Shown here piece by piece: positions 35,350 through 46,617 of a DNA stretch of 64,000 bases (position 1 is the first letter of the stretch; the number at the start of each line of letters is the position of its first letter). The DNA comes from Otatea glauca. Its lineage: Eukaryota > Streptophyta > Magnoliopsida > Poales > Poaceae. The notes beneath the pieces were generated by a model, which ran no database searches, was not told the DNA's origin, and saw only the letters and a program-made list of their open reading frames with translations. The stretch covers positions 13,555,278-13,619,277 of the forward strand of contig CM070720.1 of assembly GCA_036346275.1 (NCBI GenBank), in the 5' to 3' direction. A program made the position numbers and the translations under genes.

Positions 35350-37030
35350 CCGCCGCCGCACCCAGTCCGAGGTTTCCTTTACGCTGCCGCTCATTTTGCT
35401 CCGTCTCGCATCGCCCGAGACGCTGCCATAGCCGAGTTCTTGCTCGACGAAGTTGCACCGCCGTCCCTAGCGCTTCTCCGTCATTTTTCTTCCTCGTCGG
35501 TGAGTCTCCGCTGCCGTCGCTTGCACCTCTGGTCTCCCCGCGTCTCCCTCTCCCTTTTACTCCTAATCCCGCGTCATCTCATCGCATTTTGCTCCATCGG
35601 CGTTGCCTTCTTCTCTACCTCCAGCGTTGACCGCGCCAGCGCTACCGCCATCGCCCTTCGCCGTGAGCCGTGGCCGTCCGATCTTTCGTGTGCACTCCCG
35701 ATCGTGCCACGTCGCTGCCGTCTCAGTCTCGCCCTTCTGCCGTCCGATCCCGCGCCGCTGTTGGATGCGCGACGTGTGCACCGTCCGCATTAACGTCGCC
35801 TCGTTCCCAGCGCCGCGCCGTGTGTCAGCCGTGTCATTGCCGCGTGGCTGCCAAGTCAGGCCTAGCCGCCGCGTGGCTGCCACGTCAGCGTAGTCCGCCA
35901 TGTCGGCATCTCCCTCCTCGGTGCTCCCGGTTCACCGTGGACCCAGGCGCTGACATGTGGGCACCACATGTTAGTCGGCTTTTGTTTTTCTTTTTCTGAT
36001 TTTCCGAAAAATCCCGAAATTCCAGCCAATCGCAGAGCGCCACGTGTCAGCCTTCTGTTTTTTTTTGAATTTTCTGATCTGGGAATCTTCCAGGAGCCCG
36101 TTCTCCTTCGTTCGAGCTCCGATTCCAATGATTCAAATTTCTAAATTCATCTAAATTCAAGATCTATCTTCCAGTACCAGTATTGAAACCTTAGCGGGTA
36201 GTACTGGATTAAGCCAGAGCATTGTATAGGCTTTGTCATGATCTCTTCGCCGACATACCAAAGGAAGTGTGTTAATTGCATGGCACCAAAAGACGATCAT
36301 GTCGCATGGGTAAAGTGCATAATCTCTGCAGAGTGTGAAACTATTCGGATAGCCGTGCTCGCGGTATTGAGCAATGCTCAGGAATTATAGTTAAGGGTTA
36401 GTTTGATTAATTGGACAACTTGGTTGGGATGGCGGAATGCCATATGGAAGATGGAATTTGACTTAGGAGTGGAAACTTGGTTTACTTGAGAAAAGCTGAA
36501 TCTATCATTATTGTTATTGGTTTTACCGTCTCTACAATCTATTTATTGTATTTGTTCGTAAATGCTGCTTTGTTGCAAAATAGCCATGATAGCCTATCCT
36601 TTGGAATAAGCCTGCATATAGTTACATAGAATTGCATTCTGTGCACAACTTGTTGAGTGCTTTAAGTACTCACCCTTGCCAACAATAACCTCACCAGTTG
36701 AAGAGTCTACATCAATGCTGGAGGAAAGATTCCAGGAGGAGACGAATGTTTAGGGCGCAGCCTTGTCAGTTGCCTGTGGTATACTGAGGGGTTGTCTACG
36801 TTTTCATTCCGCTGCAGTTTAATATATTATTCAGCCTTGCGAGGCATAGTCATGTAAGTGGACCATAAGGTCATTCAACTAGTAGTATGTATCATATGAT
36901 GTCTTTGATAATATTTCCGCTATGTATGATTGTGATATTTATTGATGTTGGGCCTGTGTGCACTAGCGTGATCCTGGACTAGTGCAGTATACACAGAGGG
37001 TTCGAATTTGCATATTCGGTCCCGATGTAG

Positions 37031-37043
37031 TGGTATCGAGCCA
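37031..37043 (+). other. Primer-binding site of element B
   Basis: TGGTATCGAGCCA just right of the LTR end, close to the initiator-Met tRNA-complementary PBS (TGGTATCAGAGCC). It shows that what follows is the internal region of a plus-strand element. Confidence 0.75.
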
Positions 37044-37802
37044 TCTCGATTGTAGACCTTGACCCTAGATAGTCTGGTCGTCTCTATAGGAACTTCAAAA
37101 TTATTTTCTAAAGAAAAGAATTAACTTGGAAGAATAATATGTTCTAGACTTATCCTATTCTTCTATTCCTTTCCTTGTCAAAATTTCTCCCTTTTCCCCT
37201 GCTGAATTTCTTTCTCTCTCCCTTGCTGGATCGAGTTAAAAACCTTATCTGAGTTGTCTTGGTAGTTGACATGCCACATCATAGAAGAAAGCATCAAGTG
37301 TTCGATGTCAACCCTGGAAATCATGAAGGAGGGGATCATCGAGCTCAAGGAAGGAGTAGATCCATGAAGCGTTCCAAAAGCTAGAAGATCTATGCTTCGA
37401 GTAGTCAGTTGAGACTCATGTGTGGGAGTCGCGTCTACTTAAGATAGAAGTGTTACCCTTGTAGGAGGTAATTTTGTGTGTATAGGTTGAATTGGTTCTT
37501 CCTTGATTGCTGAGTGTGCAGTATGTGTTGCAGAGCTTTTAGGCTTATATAAGCAACCATACCAAGTTATTAATATTGTTTGCTTTAGTTATTGGGTTAA
37601 ACCTATCTCCCCTGCTTTAGGATCTTTGCTTCTTACCTATGCTATTCCCCTCTTCCCTAACCAAGTGAAGCAATCAAGCAGATGGTTCAGACTTGAGGAA
37701 ACTACAGAATCAGTAAGAACCTCAATAATGGATTAGTTCTTCAACCGTCAGTACAGATGGATATGCAGAGTTTCAGAGAGTTCTTGATCGCTCGAGACTC
37801 GC
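37044..37802 (+). other. Element B leader and decayed gag N-terminus
   Basis: A 37-codon frame from ATG 37271 (MPHHRRKHQVFD..., stop at the TAG near 37382) may be an old gag start. Around 37735-37800 a frame reads LVLQPSVQMDMQSFREFLIA, the usual block just before the capsid; it connects to the 37803 frame only through a frameshift. Between them is an AT-rich stretch with possible splice-like ends (GGAG/GTAATT near 37470, AAGCAG/ATGG near 37680), which I do not call an intron. Confidence 0.5.
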
Positions 37803-39104
37803 TTGATGCATGCAATGATGAAGCAGATGCGGAATATGACTAACCAAGCCAATGTCAACGAAATGTTCCAAGCTGCTACCAATGATTTCCGTCCCTACTC
37901 AAGGTTATCAGAATTCATAAGGACTCGCCCGCCGGTGTTTTCAGGAAATGTATTACCATCGGAAGCAGATGATTGGCTCAAGACCATTGAGAGGAAGCTG
38001 CTCATTGCTCAGTGTGAAGGCGATGAGAAAGTCATGTATGCTTCTTATCAGTTACAAGGAATCACTGCTGAATGGTGGAAGAAATATTGTGTTGTTCATG
38101 AAGCCCCGCGGAATATCACTTGGAATGAATTTGTTGTTGCTTTTCGTAATCTCTTTGCCTCACCTGGAGACAGTATGGTCACGATAGATACGGAGCATAA
38201 TATTATCCTTACACCTTGTTCAACATCTAAGAGTTGCTCTCTGAAGTGCTGTCAACCAAACAAATCAGAAGATCGTGCGTGCATTCGCTGTGGAGAGATA
38301 GGACATACCGCTGACGAGCATGCGATTAATTGCTCCAGCTGTGAAGGAAGTCATTCTCTGGGAGAATGTCCTATGAGTGACATCACATGTTACCTTTGTG
38401 AAGGCCGAGATCATGGTCCAGCTCAATGTCCTCTGGATCCAATAGTTACCGCTGTAATTCAGCATCAGCAAAAGAATCTTCGAGCCGTAGTTGCTCAAGA
38501 GTCGTCAAGAGGAGGCGGAACGTCAGTTGCAAAAGAGGTGCCGCTCGAAGAGCTAAAGACACAATACCTTAATCCTGTTGACCCTCATCAAGAAAGTAGT
38601 AATTGGCAATCACCAACAGCATGTTTCCTATGTGATGAAGAAGGTCATTGGGCTAGGGAATGCCCTACGAAGCAATCAGCTCTGACGCAACAAGAAGACA
38701 ACAACGTTCAAAAGGCTGCACAACAGCGAACACGTGTGTGCTACAACTGTCACGAGGAAGGCCACTATGCCAACCAATGTCCCCAGAGAGGACAATCATT
38801 GACTGCAGCCATGGATGTCCCAGAAGTTACCTCAGTCAAGTTCATAACGCCAAACGAGAGCAATAAGGTTGCAAGAGAAGTTTGTGCAAAGAATCAATTG
38901 AAGAAGAGGCGTCTGAATAAAGACATTGCCCTGGTCGATGAATGCTTAGGGAAGAGAGGTGGCCCTAAGCTTTGCTATACCTGTAACAAGCCCGGGCACT
39001 TTGCTAATAATTGCCCTCAGAAGAAAGTAAACACGCCAGTTCAAGTCAATCTCAGTTCTGTTCCAGTCAAAACTTCAGCGCCAACGTCAATCGAGGAAGT
39101 TTAG
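37803..39104 (+). CDS. Element B gag with six zinc knuckles, intact 433-codon frame
   Basis: Residues 1-45 form a Met/Gln-rich helix. Residues 46-125 form the front of a retrotransposon gag capsid domain (RPPVFSGNVLPSEADDWLKT, AEWWKKYC); the second half of the capsid is missing. Six Cys/His knuckles follow: C160-C163-H168-H173 (last ligand His instead of Cys), C177-C180-H184-C189 (one residue short), C196-C199-H204-C209, C274-C277-H282-C287, C313-C316-H321-C326 and C391-C394-H399-C404. Chromovirus gags usually carry one or two. The frame is open over 1.3 kb although the pol downstream is wrecked. Similar multi-knuckle gags may occur in other grass elements; I could not check. It would bind nucleic acid if made, but it lacks a confirmed start: frame traces continue upstream. 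Confidence 0.8.
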   Translation: MMHAMMKQMRNMTNQANVNEMFQAATNDFRPYSRLSEFIRTRPPVFSGNVLPSEADDWLKTIERKLLIAQCEGDEKVMYASYQLQGITAEWWKKYCVVHEAPRNITWNEFVVAFRNLFASPGDSMVTIDTEHNIILTPCSTSKSCSLKCCQPNKSEDRACIRCGEIGHTADEHAINCSSCEGSHSLGECPMSDITCYLCEGRDHGPAQCPLDPIVTAVIQHQQKNLRAVVAQESSRGGGTSVAKEVPLEELKTQYLNPVDPHQESSNWQSPTACFLCDEEGHWARECPTKQSALTQQEDNNVQKAAQQRTRVCYNCHEEGHYANQCPQRGQSLTAAMDVPEVTSVKFITPNESNKVAREVCAKNQLKKRRLNKDIALVDECLGKRGGPKLCYTCNKPGHFANNCPQKKVNTPVQVNLSSVPVKTSAPTSIEEV

Positions 39105-42100
39105 ATCAATTATTTTACCCTATGCAAGTGTCATATCCTCGTTTGTAAAGGGAAGGTGACTAGTGACGAATTCCATGTAAGGATTTCCTTGCTTAAAGAA
39201 ATAAAGTAAAGATGGCTGAAATGTTGGAATGTGAAGTGTTGGGATAAGAGCATTGATGGTGATTAAAGGGCCAGATGTTCCCAGAGTCTTCACCTGTGTC
39301 AATGGTTCACCTAAAGATGTTGCGTGTGCAAGAATGATCAGTTCAGTGGTGTTTGTAAAGCTTGTCAGGCCGGAGGAATTGTCATTGTCAGGAAGTACAG
39401 TATTGCTTGACCTTACCTAGAATGTTATGGAGTTAAGCTACTTTTTGTTAGAGAAAAGTTCCTAGTGGATCATATTGGATACCAGACCCGAGATGCTACT
39501 CTAGCAATGGTTTAGTCATCCGAACATAAGGCTGTCCTGGAGTTTGGTCAAAGAATTGTGTCAGCTAAAAGCCCTGAAAGCGGGAAAATGGAATTTCAAA
39601 CGACTACGGTTCGTGTTGGTCTGCAGAAGGTCAATAGCGTGGAAGTTGTCAGCTTTGAAGATGTGCCAGTTGTTAGGGAATAGCCAAAGGTGTTTCTTGA
39701 GAATCCTCTTGGTGTGCCACCAAATCGAGAGATCAAGTTTGTTATTGAGTTAGTGCCTGGTACAGCGCCCGAAGTAAAGAAACCTCATTGAATTTCTACA
39801 AATGAGCTAGTTGAGATGAAGAAGCAGATCGAAGGGTTGCTAGAAAAGTGTTCCGTCAGAACAAAATTTGTCACCATAGGGAGCACCTGTTTAAAAATTG
39901 GAGCTCAGGAATGTGTATCGACTGTCGAGAGTTTAATGAGGCGATGATCAAAAGGGTAAGTATTCGCTGCCCAGGATCGTAATTGGTTTGATCAGTCAAA
40001 AAGGGACTGGAGTGTTCTCAAGGATAGATCTTCGATCAAGTTATCATCAGTTAACAATCTGTGCAGAGAATGTTCTTAGGTCAGAGTTTTCTACGCATTA
40101 TGGACAGTGTGAGTTTACAGTGTGTCTACTAGAATGATCAATGCCATTACAGAATTTATGGACATGACGAATGGAGTTCCATGGGAAATTGGTCAAGCTG
40201 TTATGGTGTATAGGTGGGATGTTTTTGTTTACTTCAAGTCAAAAGGAAAGTATGCAGAACAAGTTGGGATTAGTTTTGGAAAGGTTGCTAGACCATTGGT
40301 TGTATGCTATGTTTAGCAAATGTGACTTTTGGAAGGAGAAAGTTGAATTTCTTGCCAGGAGATGTCTGCTAAAGGAGTTATCGTGGATCCAACCAAAAGC
40401 GATGTTACGTGGGAGCAACCGAGACCGCTTAGGCAATTAGGAGAAGAAGTTTGCATGGACGCCGCGGTCGTAAAAGAGTTTTCGTGATTGAGAAGCGTTT
40501 GACGATAGCACTGTCTTAGTGTTGCGGATGTGCAAACGCAGCTTTGATATGTCCTATGATGCCTCAAGACAAAATCTTGGATGTGTGCTAAGCGAGAAGG
40601 CAAAGTTGTTGCCTGCGCGCCGTGACGATTGAGGCCACATGAAGAGAACTATGCTTCGCATGAATTGGAAATTGCTACTGTAGTGCATGCTTTGAAGTTA
40701 TTGCGTCATTATATAGTTGGAGATATGTACAGACCATAAGAGTTTCAAAGTACAGACCTTAATATGGAACGAAGGAGATGGTTGGAGTTGATTAAGTATT
40801 ATAAGGCTGGGATCCGTTACCATCCTGGTAAAGTTAATGTGGTATCCGAGGTCTTAAGTCGAAAAGGCCAGAATGCCAATACACCAATATCAAGTGAGCA
40901 ATCTAAATTGTGCAAGGAGTTTCAAAAGATGAAATTAGAAGTGGTTTCACAAAGATTTATAGCTGCTTTGTAAGTTAAGCCAATGCTTGAAGATCAGATC
41001 AAAGTGGGTCGGAAGGATGAAGGCTTAACCGAGGATTTTACCGTGGATGACCAAGGAACCACACAGTTTAAAGGTTGAATCTATGCATCGAACAAGAAAG
41101 GCTTAAGTAGTTGATTCTAGAAGCAGTTAATGATTCTAAAGTATTCAATTCCTCCAAAAAGGTGTTAAGATATATCAAGGTCTTAAGGAAGGGATTTGAT
41201 AGCCTTAGATGAAGCGTGAAGTTGCTGAAAATATTGCTTTATGTGATGTGTGTAAGAGAATAAAAGCCATGCATCAGAGATAAGCAAGTTTGTTACAGCC
41301 GGTGCAGAGTTCTGAGTGGAAGTAAGAGGCAAATCAGTAACAAGATACCTAGCGTTCAGAATTGTCGAGAATCCAGAAGGGATATGATTCCGTTTGAGTC
41401 ATCGTTGATCGTTTGGCCGAAGTTGCTCATTTCGCACCATTAAGACTACCTATTCAGGAGATCAGTTGGTAGGACTATTTATAATGGTGTGTTTGCATGG
41501 TATGTCTAAGAAGATTGTGTCAGATAGAGGTACCCAATTTACCTCGAGATTTTGGAATAAGCTGCATGAAGCATTGGGAACTCGTTTGAATTTCAGTACA
41601 TCGTATCATCCATGAGATGATGGTCGAATGAGGAGTTAATCAGATTTTTGAGGATATACTGAGAGCTTATGCTTTAGCCTGTGCTATTTTGTGGGATAAG
41701 TGTTTACCGCATGCAGGATTTAGCTATAACAACAGTTACCAGGCTAGTTTGCAAAAGTCGCCATTTGAGGTTTTATATGGTCGTGCCTGTCATACTCCGT
41801 TGAATTGGAATGCGACAGGAGATCGTATGATATTGGATCTTATATTCTCAAGGACGCCGAAGAGCGAGTTGCTATGATTAGAGAGAGGTTGGAGGTAGCT
41901 CAGTCAAGGAAAAAGAGCTACGCTGATAACCATTGTCAAGATTTGAGGTCGAGTTAGATGATTTTGTGTATCTCAGAGTTACCCCTCTTGAAGGTGTCAA
42001 AAGGTTTCGCGATAAAGGGAAGCTTGCGTCAAGATATGTTGGTCTGTTCAAGATTTTGAGCTGTCAAGGAGAGGTTGCTTATCAGTTGGAGTTGCCGCAG

Positions 42101-42403
42101 TCAATGGCAGGAGGTGCATGATGTGTTCTATGTGTCATAGTTTAGCAAATGTCTCAGAGTGCAAGCGGAGCAGATGCCATCGAAAGCAATTGAATTACAG
42201 GAGGATTTGACTTACAAGGAGCAGCCAGCCAAAATTTTGGATGTTATAGAACGCGAGACTAGGGACAAGTCTATTCGCTTCTGCAGAGTTCAACAGAGCA
42301 ATCATTCAGAGAATGAAGCAACTGGGGAGCGTGAAGACGAGTTGAAGTCAGAGTTTCCAAACCTATTCTGTAGTTAGCCCTGAATCTCGGGGTCAAGATT
42401 CTG
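39105..42403 (+). pseudogene. Element B pol, heavily degenerate
   Basis: Pieces of a chromovirus pol appear in order but in many frames. At about 39690-39850 is the linker before RT (PPNREIKFVIELVPGTAPE, NELVEMKKQIEGL). At about 39960-40440 are RT fragments. At about 40640-40870 is the RNase H end (RRRWLELIKYYKAGIRYHPG). At about 41230-41300 is an integrase zinc remnant (LCDVCKRIKAMHQ). At about 41390-41880 is the integrase core (HFAP, SDRGTQFTSRFW, FSYNNSYQASLQKSPFEVLYG). At 41940-42110 is the GKL/ASRYVGLFKIL module. At 42159-42375 is a chromodomain-like end (QPAKILDVIERETRDKSIRF, SNHSENEATGE), in which the usual EATW tryptophan is Gly. Dozens of stops and indels. It is far more decayed than element A, so it is older or was never constrained after insertion. 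Confidence 0.85.
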
Positions 42404-42419
42404 CTAAGGGGGGGAGGTT
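42404..42419 (+). other. Polypurine tract of element B
   Basis: CTAAGGGGGGGAGGTT directly before the TGTAACATCCC start of LTR-Y copy 2. Confidence 0.8.
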
Positions 42420-45400
42420 TGTAACATCCCAAAATTTGCATTTAATATTATTTTATTGCTATTTATGCATTCTGTGATTTTCTGGAATTTATTGAATTTA
42501 TCGGGATTTATTTGAATTAATTTCAAATTATGTATATTAACCTTTTGTGAAAATTAATTAAATTTCAACAAGTTTAATATAAAGTTTTGCTAAAAATATT
42601 TTATTAGAGTTCAAAATGCCTTAAAGTATTTTTGAGAATGTTTTTGGATTTTTCCAGGTATATTTATTGCCTAAAACCATTTATTTGATTTACCAGAATT
42701 ATTTTAAGTAACAAATCCGGGAAAAATTGTTTTAACAGTAATGGGCCGAGCCCAGTTAATGTGCGCCTTGGCCCGCCGCCTGGCCCACATTCTGGTTTGT
42801 AGATCGTCGCCGTTGGATCTCCATCCGACGCTCACGATCATGGCTAAACCCTAATCTAATCCGTGTGTCAGTTTCGGTTGACGGCTCAGATCGCATCGCC
42901 GCCGCGCGCATCATGGCCGTTGATCGACCACGTGGACGGCTGAAGGGAGTCTATCCCCGAGACGACGCCGGAGTCCATGGCCGCCACACCTTCAGCGCCG
43001 TAGCGGACTTGATCTCCGTGTAGAGCTCGGAGGGGTAGGCTATTTAAGGCCTCGGACGTGGCACGAGGTTCGCCGTCGTCTGTCGCAGCCACTAGTCCAA
43101 GAGTCCGCCGCCAAGATGCAGGGAAGCGCTCGTGAGAGCTCGCCGTTGTTCCTCGCCGCACTGCTGACGTTTTGCCGCATTCCGTCGCTATCCAGAGGTC
43201 GTTCATCGCCGTTGAGGACAGATTCAAGGACCCTGCTTCAAGACGCGTCAGATCCGTGTGTTTTCGTCATCGGTTGGCTGTAGGATCACCGTGGGGCTCA
43301 CCTTCGTTCTCAGCGCCGGTAAATCGCAGCCGTAGGGACTCGCCGACGCATCTCGCCTGTTCGCTGCCGTCCGATTTCTTGCGGACCGCTGAGATTTCGC
43401 CGCATCGCAAGGCGACCGTCGCCGTCTGATTCAGATGACTCCGGGGATGGCAGCCGCGTGTTGACCATCGGCAAGGTGGCACTGCAGCCAATCGCACCTC
43501 GCCACATGTCAGCACAAATGACGAGGGGCCATGAGCCGAGTTCACGATAGACCAGGGCGGATCCGTGGACCGGCGCATGGACCGAGTGGCGTGGCGTATT
43601 GCGATTGGTCCAAGCCGGTGCTGACGTCATAATGCGGTTTTTCAGTATAAAATAATTCGGTTAATTCGGTATTTTCCAATTTTCAGGTTTTATGATTTTT
43701 GAATCTTACGAGAGCCCGTTCTCCCTCATACAAACTCCGATTGAGGTGATTCAAATTTCTAAAAATTTGTAAAATTGAGATCTATTTGATGGTGAATTTT
43801 ATTTGATTTTTGGAGTTCATTTGCTCTCTGTTTTGGTATTTATTTGCTTTTCTCCTTCGGTACGCGTAGACGTTAAATTGTGCAACGCATCCGAGGAACA
43901 TTCGTCGACTCAAGACCAAGGTTCGAGAACAAGAATAAGGGCTGTTATAAGGCAAGTTGTGCTTTGATCATGTTGAACCTATGTTTATAAAACTGCTATG
44001 TTTGATTTACACTAGTGCATCTATTTCAAATATACAACTGTTTTAAATTAGATTGGGCTTAGGTAATATACCAGATTGATCTACACCCTACCTTGTCATT
44101 GTATGCCATGATCTATTGTCACCCTAGATTGGTTTAATATAGTTGATTAGTAATTATGATCAACATTGGAGGTTTAGTCCGTAATAGTTGCTTAGCCTTG
44201 CCACGTCATCACATGTGTCAGAATCATTGGTAATTAATCTTGATTAATGAAATATGGAACAATGTCATGAACTTGTGTGTCATGTGGGATCACACGATGA
44301 GATTGAGTTGTTGTGGCGAGTCATGTCACGCAAGCGATGTTGAATTGTTGATGGCACGTGGTGCTTGGTAATCAAGCGGGTGATAATAACTTAGATTGGG
44401 GCAAGTGACAAGGGGCGAGTATGCCAAGGTGGGCCCAATGGGCGAGGGTATGTGGATGTCTTGCCCGATCACTCTAAGGACTTAACCTTGCAAGCCTTTG
44501 ACTGAGTCAAATATGCAACCACATGTCGGTATGGGCCACCTAGGTGATTAATTTGCAATGTCTTAACTTTGGTACTATCTTGGTCGGTGTGAGTTCCGAG
44601 TTATGGAGTAATTCACATGGCGCAAGAGGGGCCCCGGTTATAGTTTTCGGACCCACGGTGTTGAAACCTTAGCGGGTAGTATCTTGGATTAAGCCGAGCA
44701 TTGTAAAGGCTTTGTCATGATCTCTTCGCCGACATACCAAAGGAAGTGTGTTAATTGCATGGCACCAAAAGACGATCATGTCGTGTGGGTAAAGTGCATA
44801 ATCTCTGCAGAGTGTGAAACTATTCGGATAGCCGTGCTCATGTATTGAGCAATGCTCGGAATTCTGATTAAGGGTTAGTTTAATTAATTGGACAACTTGG
44901 TTGGGATGGCGGAATGCCATATGGAAGATGGAATTTGACTTAGGAGTGGAAACTTGGTTTACTTGAGAAAAGCTGAATCTATCATTATTGTTATTGGTTT
45001 TACCGTCTCTACAATCTATTTATTGTATTTGTTCGTAAATGCTGCTTTGTTGCAAAATAGCCATGATAGCCTATCCTTTGGAATAAGCCTTGCATATAGT
45101 TACATAGAATTGCATTTTGTGCACAACTTGTTGAGTGCTTTAAGTACTCACCCTTGCCAACAATAACCTCACCAGTTGAAGAGTCTACATCAATTTGGAG
45201 GAAAGATTCCGGAGGAGACGAATGTTTAGGCGCAAGCCTTGTCGATTACTGTGGTATCTTGAGGGTTGTCTACGTTTTCATTCATTGCAGATTTAATATA
45301 TTATTCAGCCTTGCGAGGCATAGTCATGTAAGTGGACCATAAGGTCATTCAACTAGGAGTATGTATCATATGATGTCTTTCATAATATTTCCGCTATGTA

Positions 45401-45502
45401 TGATTGTGATATTTACTGATGTTGAGCCTGTGTGCACTAGCGTGATCCTGGACAAGTGCAGTATACACAGAGGGTCCGGATTTGCATATTCGGGTCCCGA
45501 CA
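42420..45502 (+). repeat. LTR-Y copy 2, 3' LTR of element B
   Basis: 3083 bp, TGTAACATCCC...GGTCCCGACA. It follows the element B polypurine tract and is followed by ATACCTGAATGG, the same element A integrase sequence that follows copy 1. A TATTTAAG box is at 43041-43048. Frames such as 42886-43227 (minus) are composition shadows of the GC island. Confidence 0.92.
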
Positions 45503-46601
45503 ATACCTGAATGGAAGTGGGAGGAAATTGGAATGGATTTCATTACAGGACTTCCGAAAACCAGATCAGGTTATGATTCAATATGGGTTGTAGTGGATCG
45601 ATTGACAAAAGTTGCACATTTCATTCCTGTGAGAACAACTTACTAGGGACATCAACTTGCATAGTTGTATATGTCACGAATCGTGTGTTTGCATGGCGTG
45701 CCAAAGAGAATTGTATCAGATTGAGGCACACAATTCACTTCAAGGTTCTGGCAAAAGTTACAAGAAGCATTAGGTACCAATCTGAATTTCAGCACAGCTT
45801 ATCATCCTCAGACTGATGGACAAACTGAGCGAGTAAACCAAATACTTGAAGATATGTTAAGGTCTTGTGCATTGTCCAATGCGGCAAGTTGAGATCAAAG
45901 TTTACCTTATGCAGAATTCTCATATAACAACAGTTATCAAGCAAGTTTACAAATGTCGCCATTTGAAGCCTTGTATGGAAGAAAGTGCAGAACACCTCTC
46001 TGTTGGAATGAAACAGGAGATCGCCAAGTCGTCGGTCCTGATATTTTGCAAAAGGTTGAAGAACAAGTAAAAATGATTCAAGAAAGATTGAGAACAGCGC
46101 AGTCTAGGCAAAAGAGCTACGCTGATAATCGTCGGAGAGAGTTAACCTTTGCTCCTGGTGACTATGTGTACTTGAAAGTCTCACGACTCAGAGGAATGCG
46201 TCGATTTCAAGTTTGTGGAAAGTTAGCACCAAGATTTATTGGACCGTTCCCAATCCTAGCTAGAAGTGGACAAGTGGCTTACCAGTTAGAGCTGCCGCCG
46301 CAATTATCAAATGTGCACAATGTGTTCCATTTGTCATAGTTGAAAAAGTGTCTCAGGGTACCAGAAGAGCAGATGCAGATTGAGGATGTTGAGCTACAAG
46401 AGGATCTCACCTACCCAGAGTATCCGATCAGAATTTTGGATAAGGCAGAACGCAGAACAAGAAGCAGGACAATTAAGTTTTGCAAGGTTCAGTGGAGCAA
46501 CCATTAAGAAAAGGAAGCAACTTGGGAGCAAGAAGAAAATCTTAGAGAAGAGTACCCCCAACCTTTTTCCCTAGTCCGTCCAAATCTCGGGGTCGAGATT
46601 T
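45503..46601 (+). pseudogene. Element A integrase core, C-terminus and chromodomain (copy 2)
   Basis: Duplicate of 33720-34819. It carries the same shared stops (after RTTY, after SD, after VFHLS and after WSNH), plus its own TGA at the position where copy 1 has AGA (GCAAGTTGAGATC). It has CGA/AGA codons where copy 1 has CAT/TGA. I count about 14 single-base differences over 1.1 kb. Confidence 0.9.
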
Positions 46602-46617
46602 CTCTAAGGGGGAGGTT
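46602..46617 (+). other. Polypurine tract of element A (copy 2)
   Basis: CTAAGGGGGAGGTT immediately before LTR-X copy 2. Confidence 0.8.

Larger units (their letters stand above)
34836..37027 (+). repeat. Chimeric LTR: first part LTR-X, second part LTR-Y
   Basis: From 34836 to about 36174 it matches LTR-X copy 2 (46618-47947) nearly base for base. From about 36176 (TTGAAACCTTAGCGGG) to 37027 it matches the last 850 bp of LTR-Y (32878-33719 and 44660-45502). The join is abrupt (CCAGTACCAGTATTGAAACC) and lies at non-equivalent LTR positions, so sequence was lost there. On its left it follows the polypurine tract of element A; on its right it is followed by the primer-binding site of element B. 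It therefore serves as 3' LTR of one element and 5' LTR of the other. Confidence 0.85.

Noticed and set aside
35227..36128. Ala/Pro/Arg-rich frames in LTR-X (and copies at 46928-47769)
   Set aside because: Several frames on both strands are open at once, which is typical of CG-rich non-coding LTR promoter regions.
37470..37682. Intron in element B gag leader
   Set aside because: Splice-like ends exist but the frames do not join without a further frameshift, and an element's own RNA would lose such an intron on replication.
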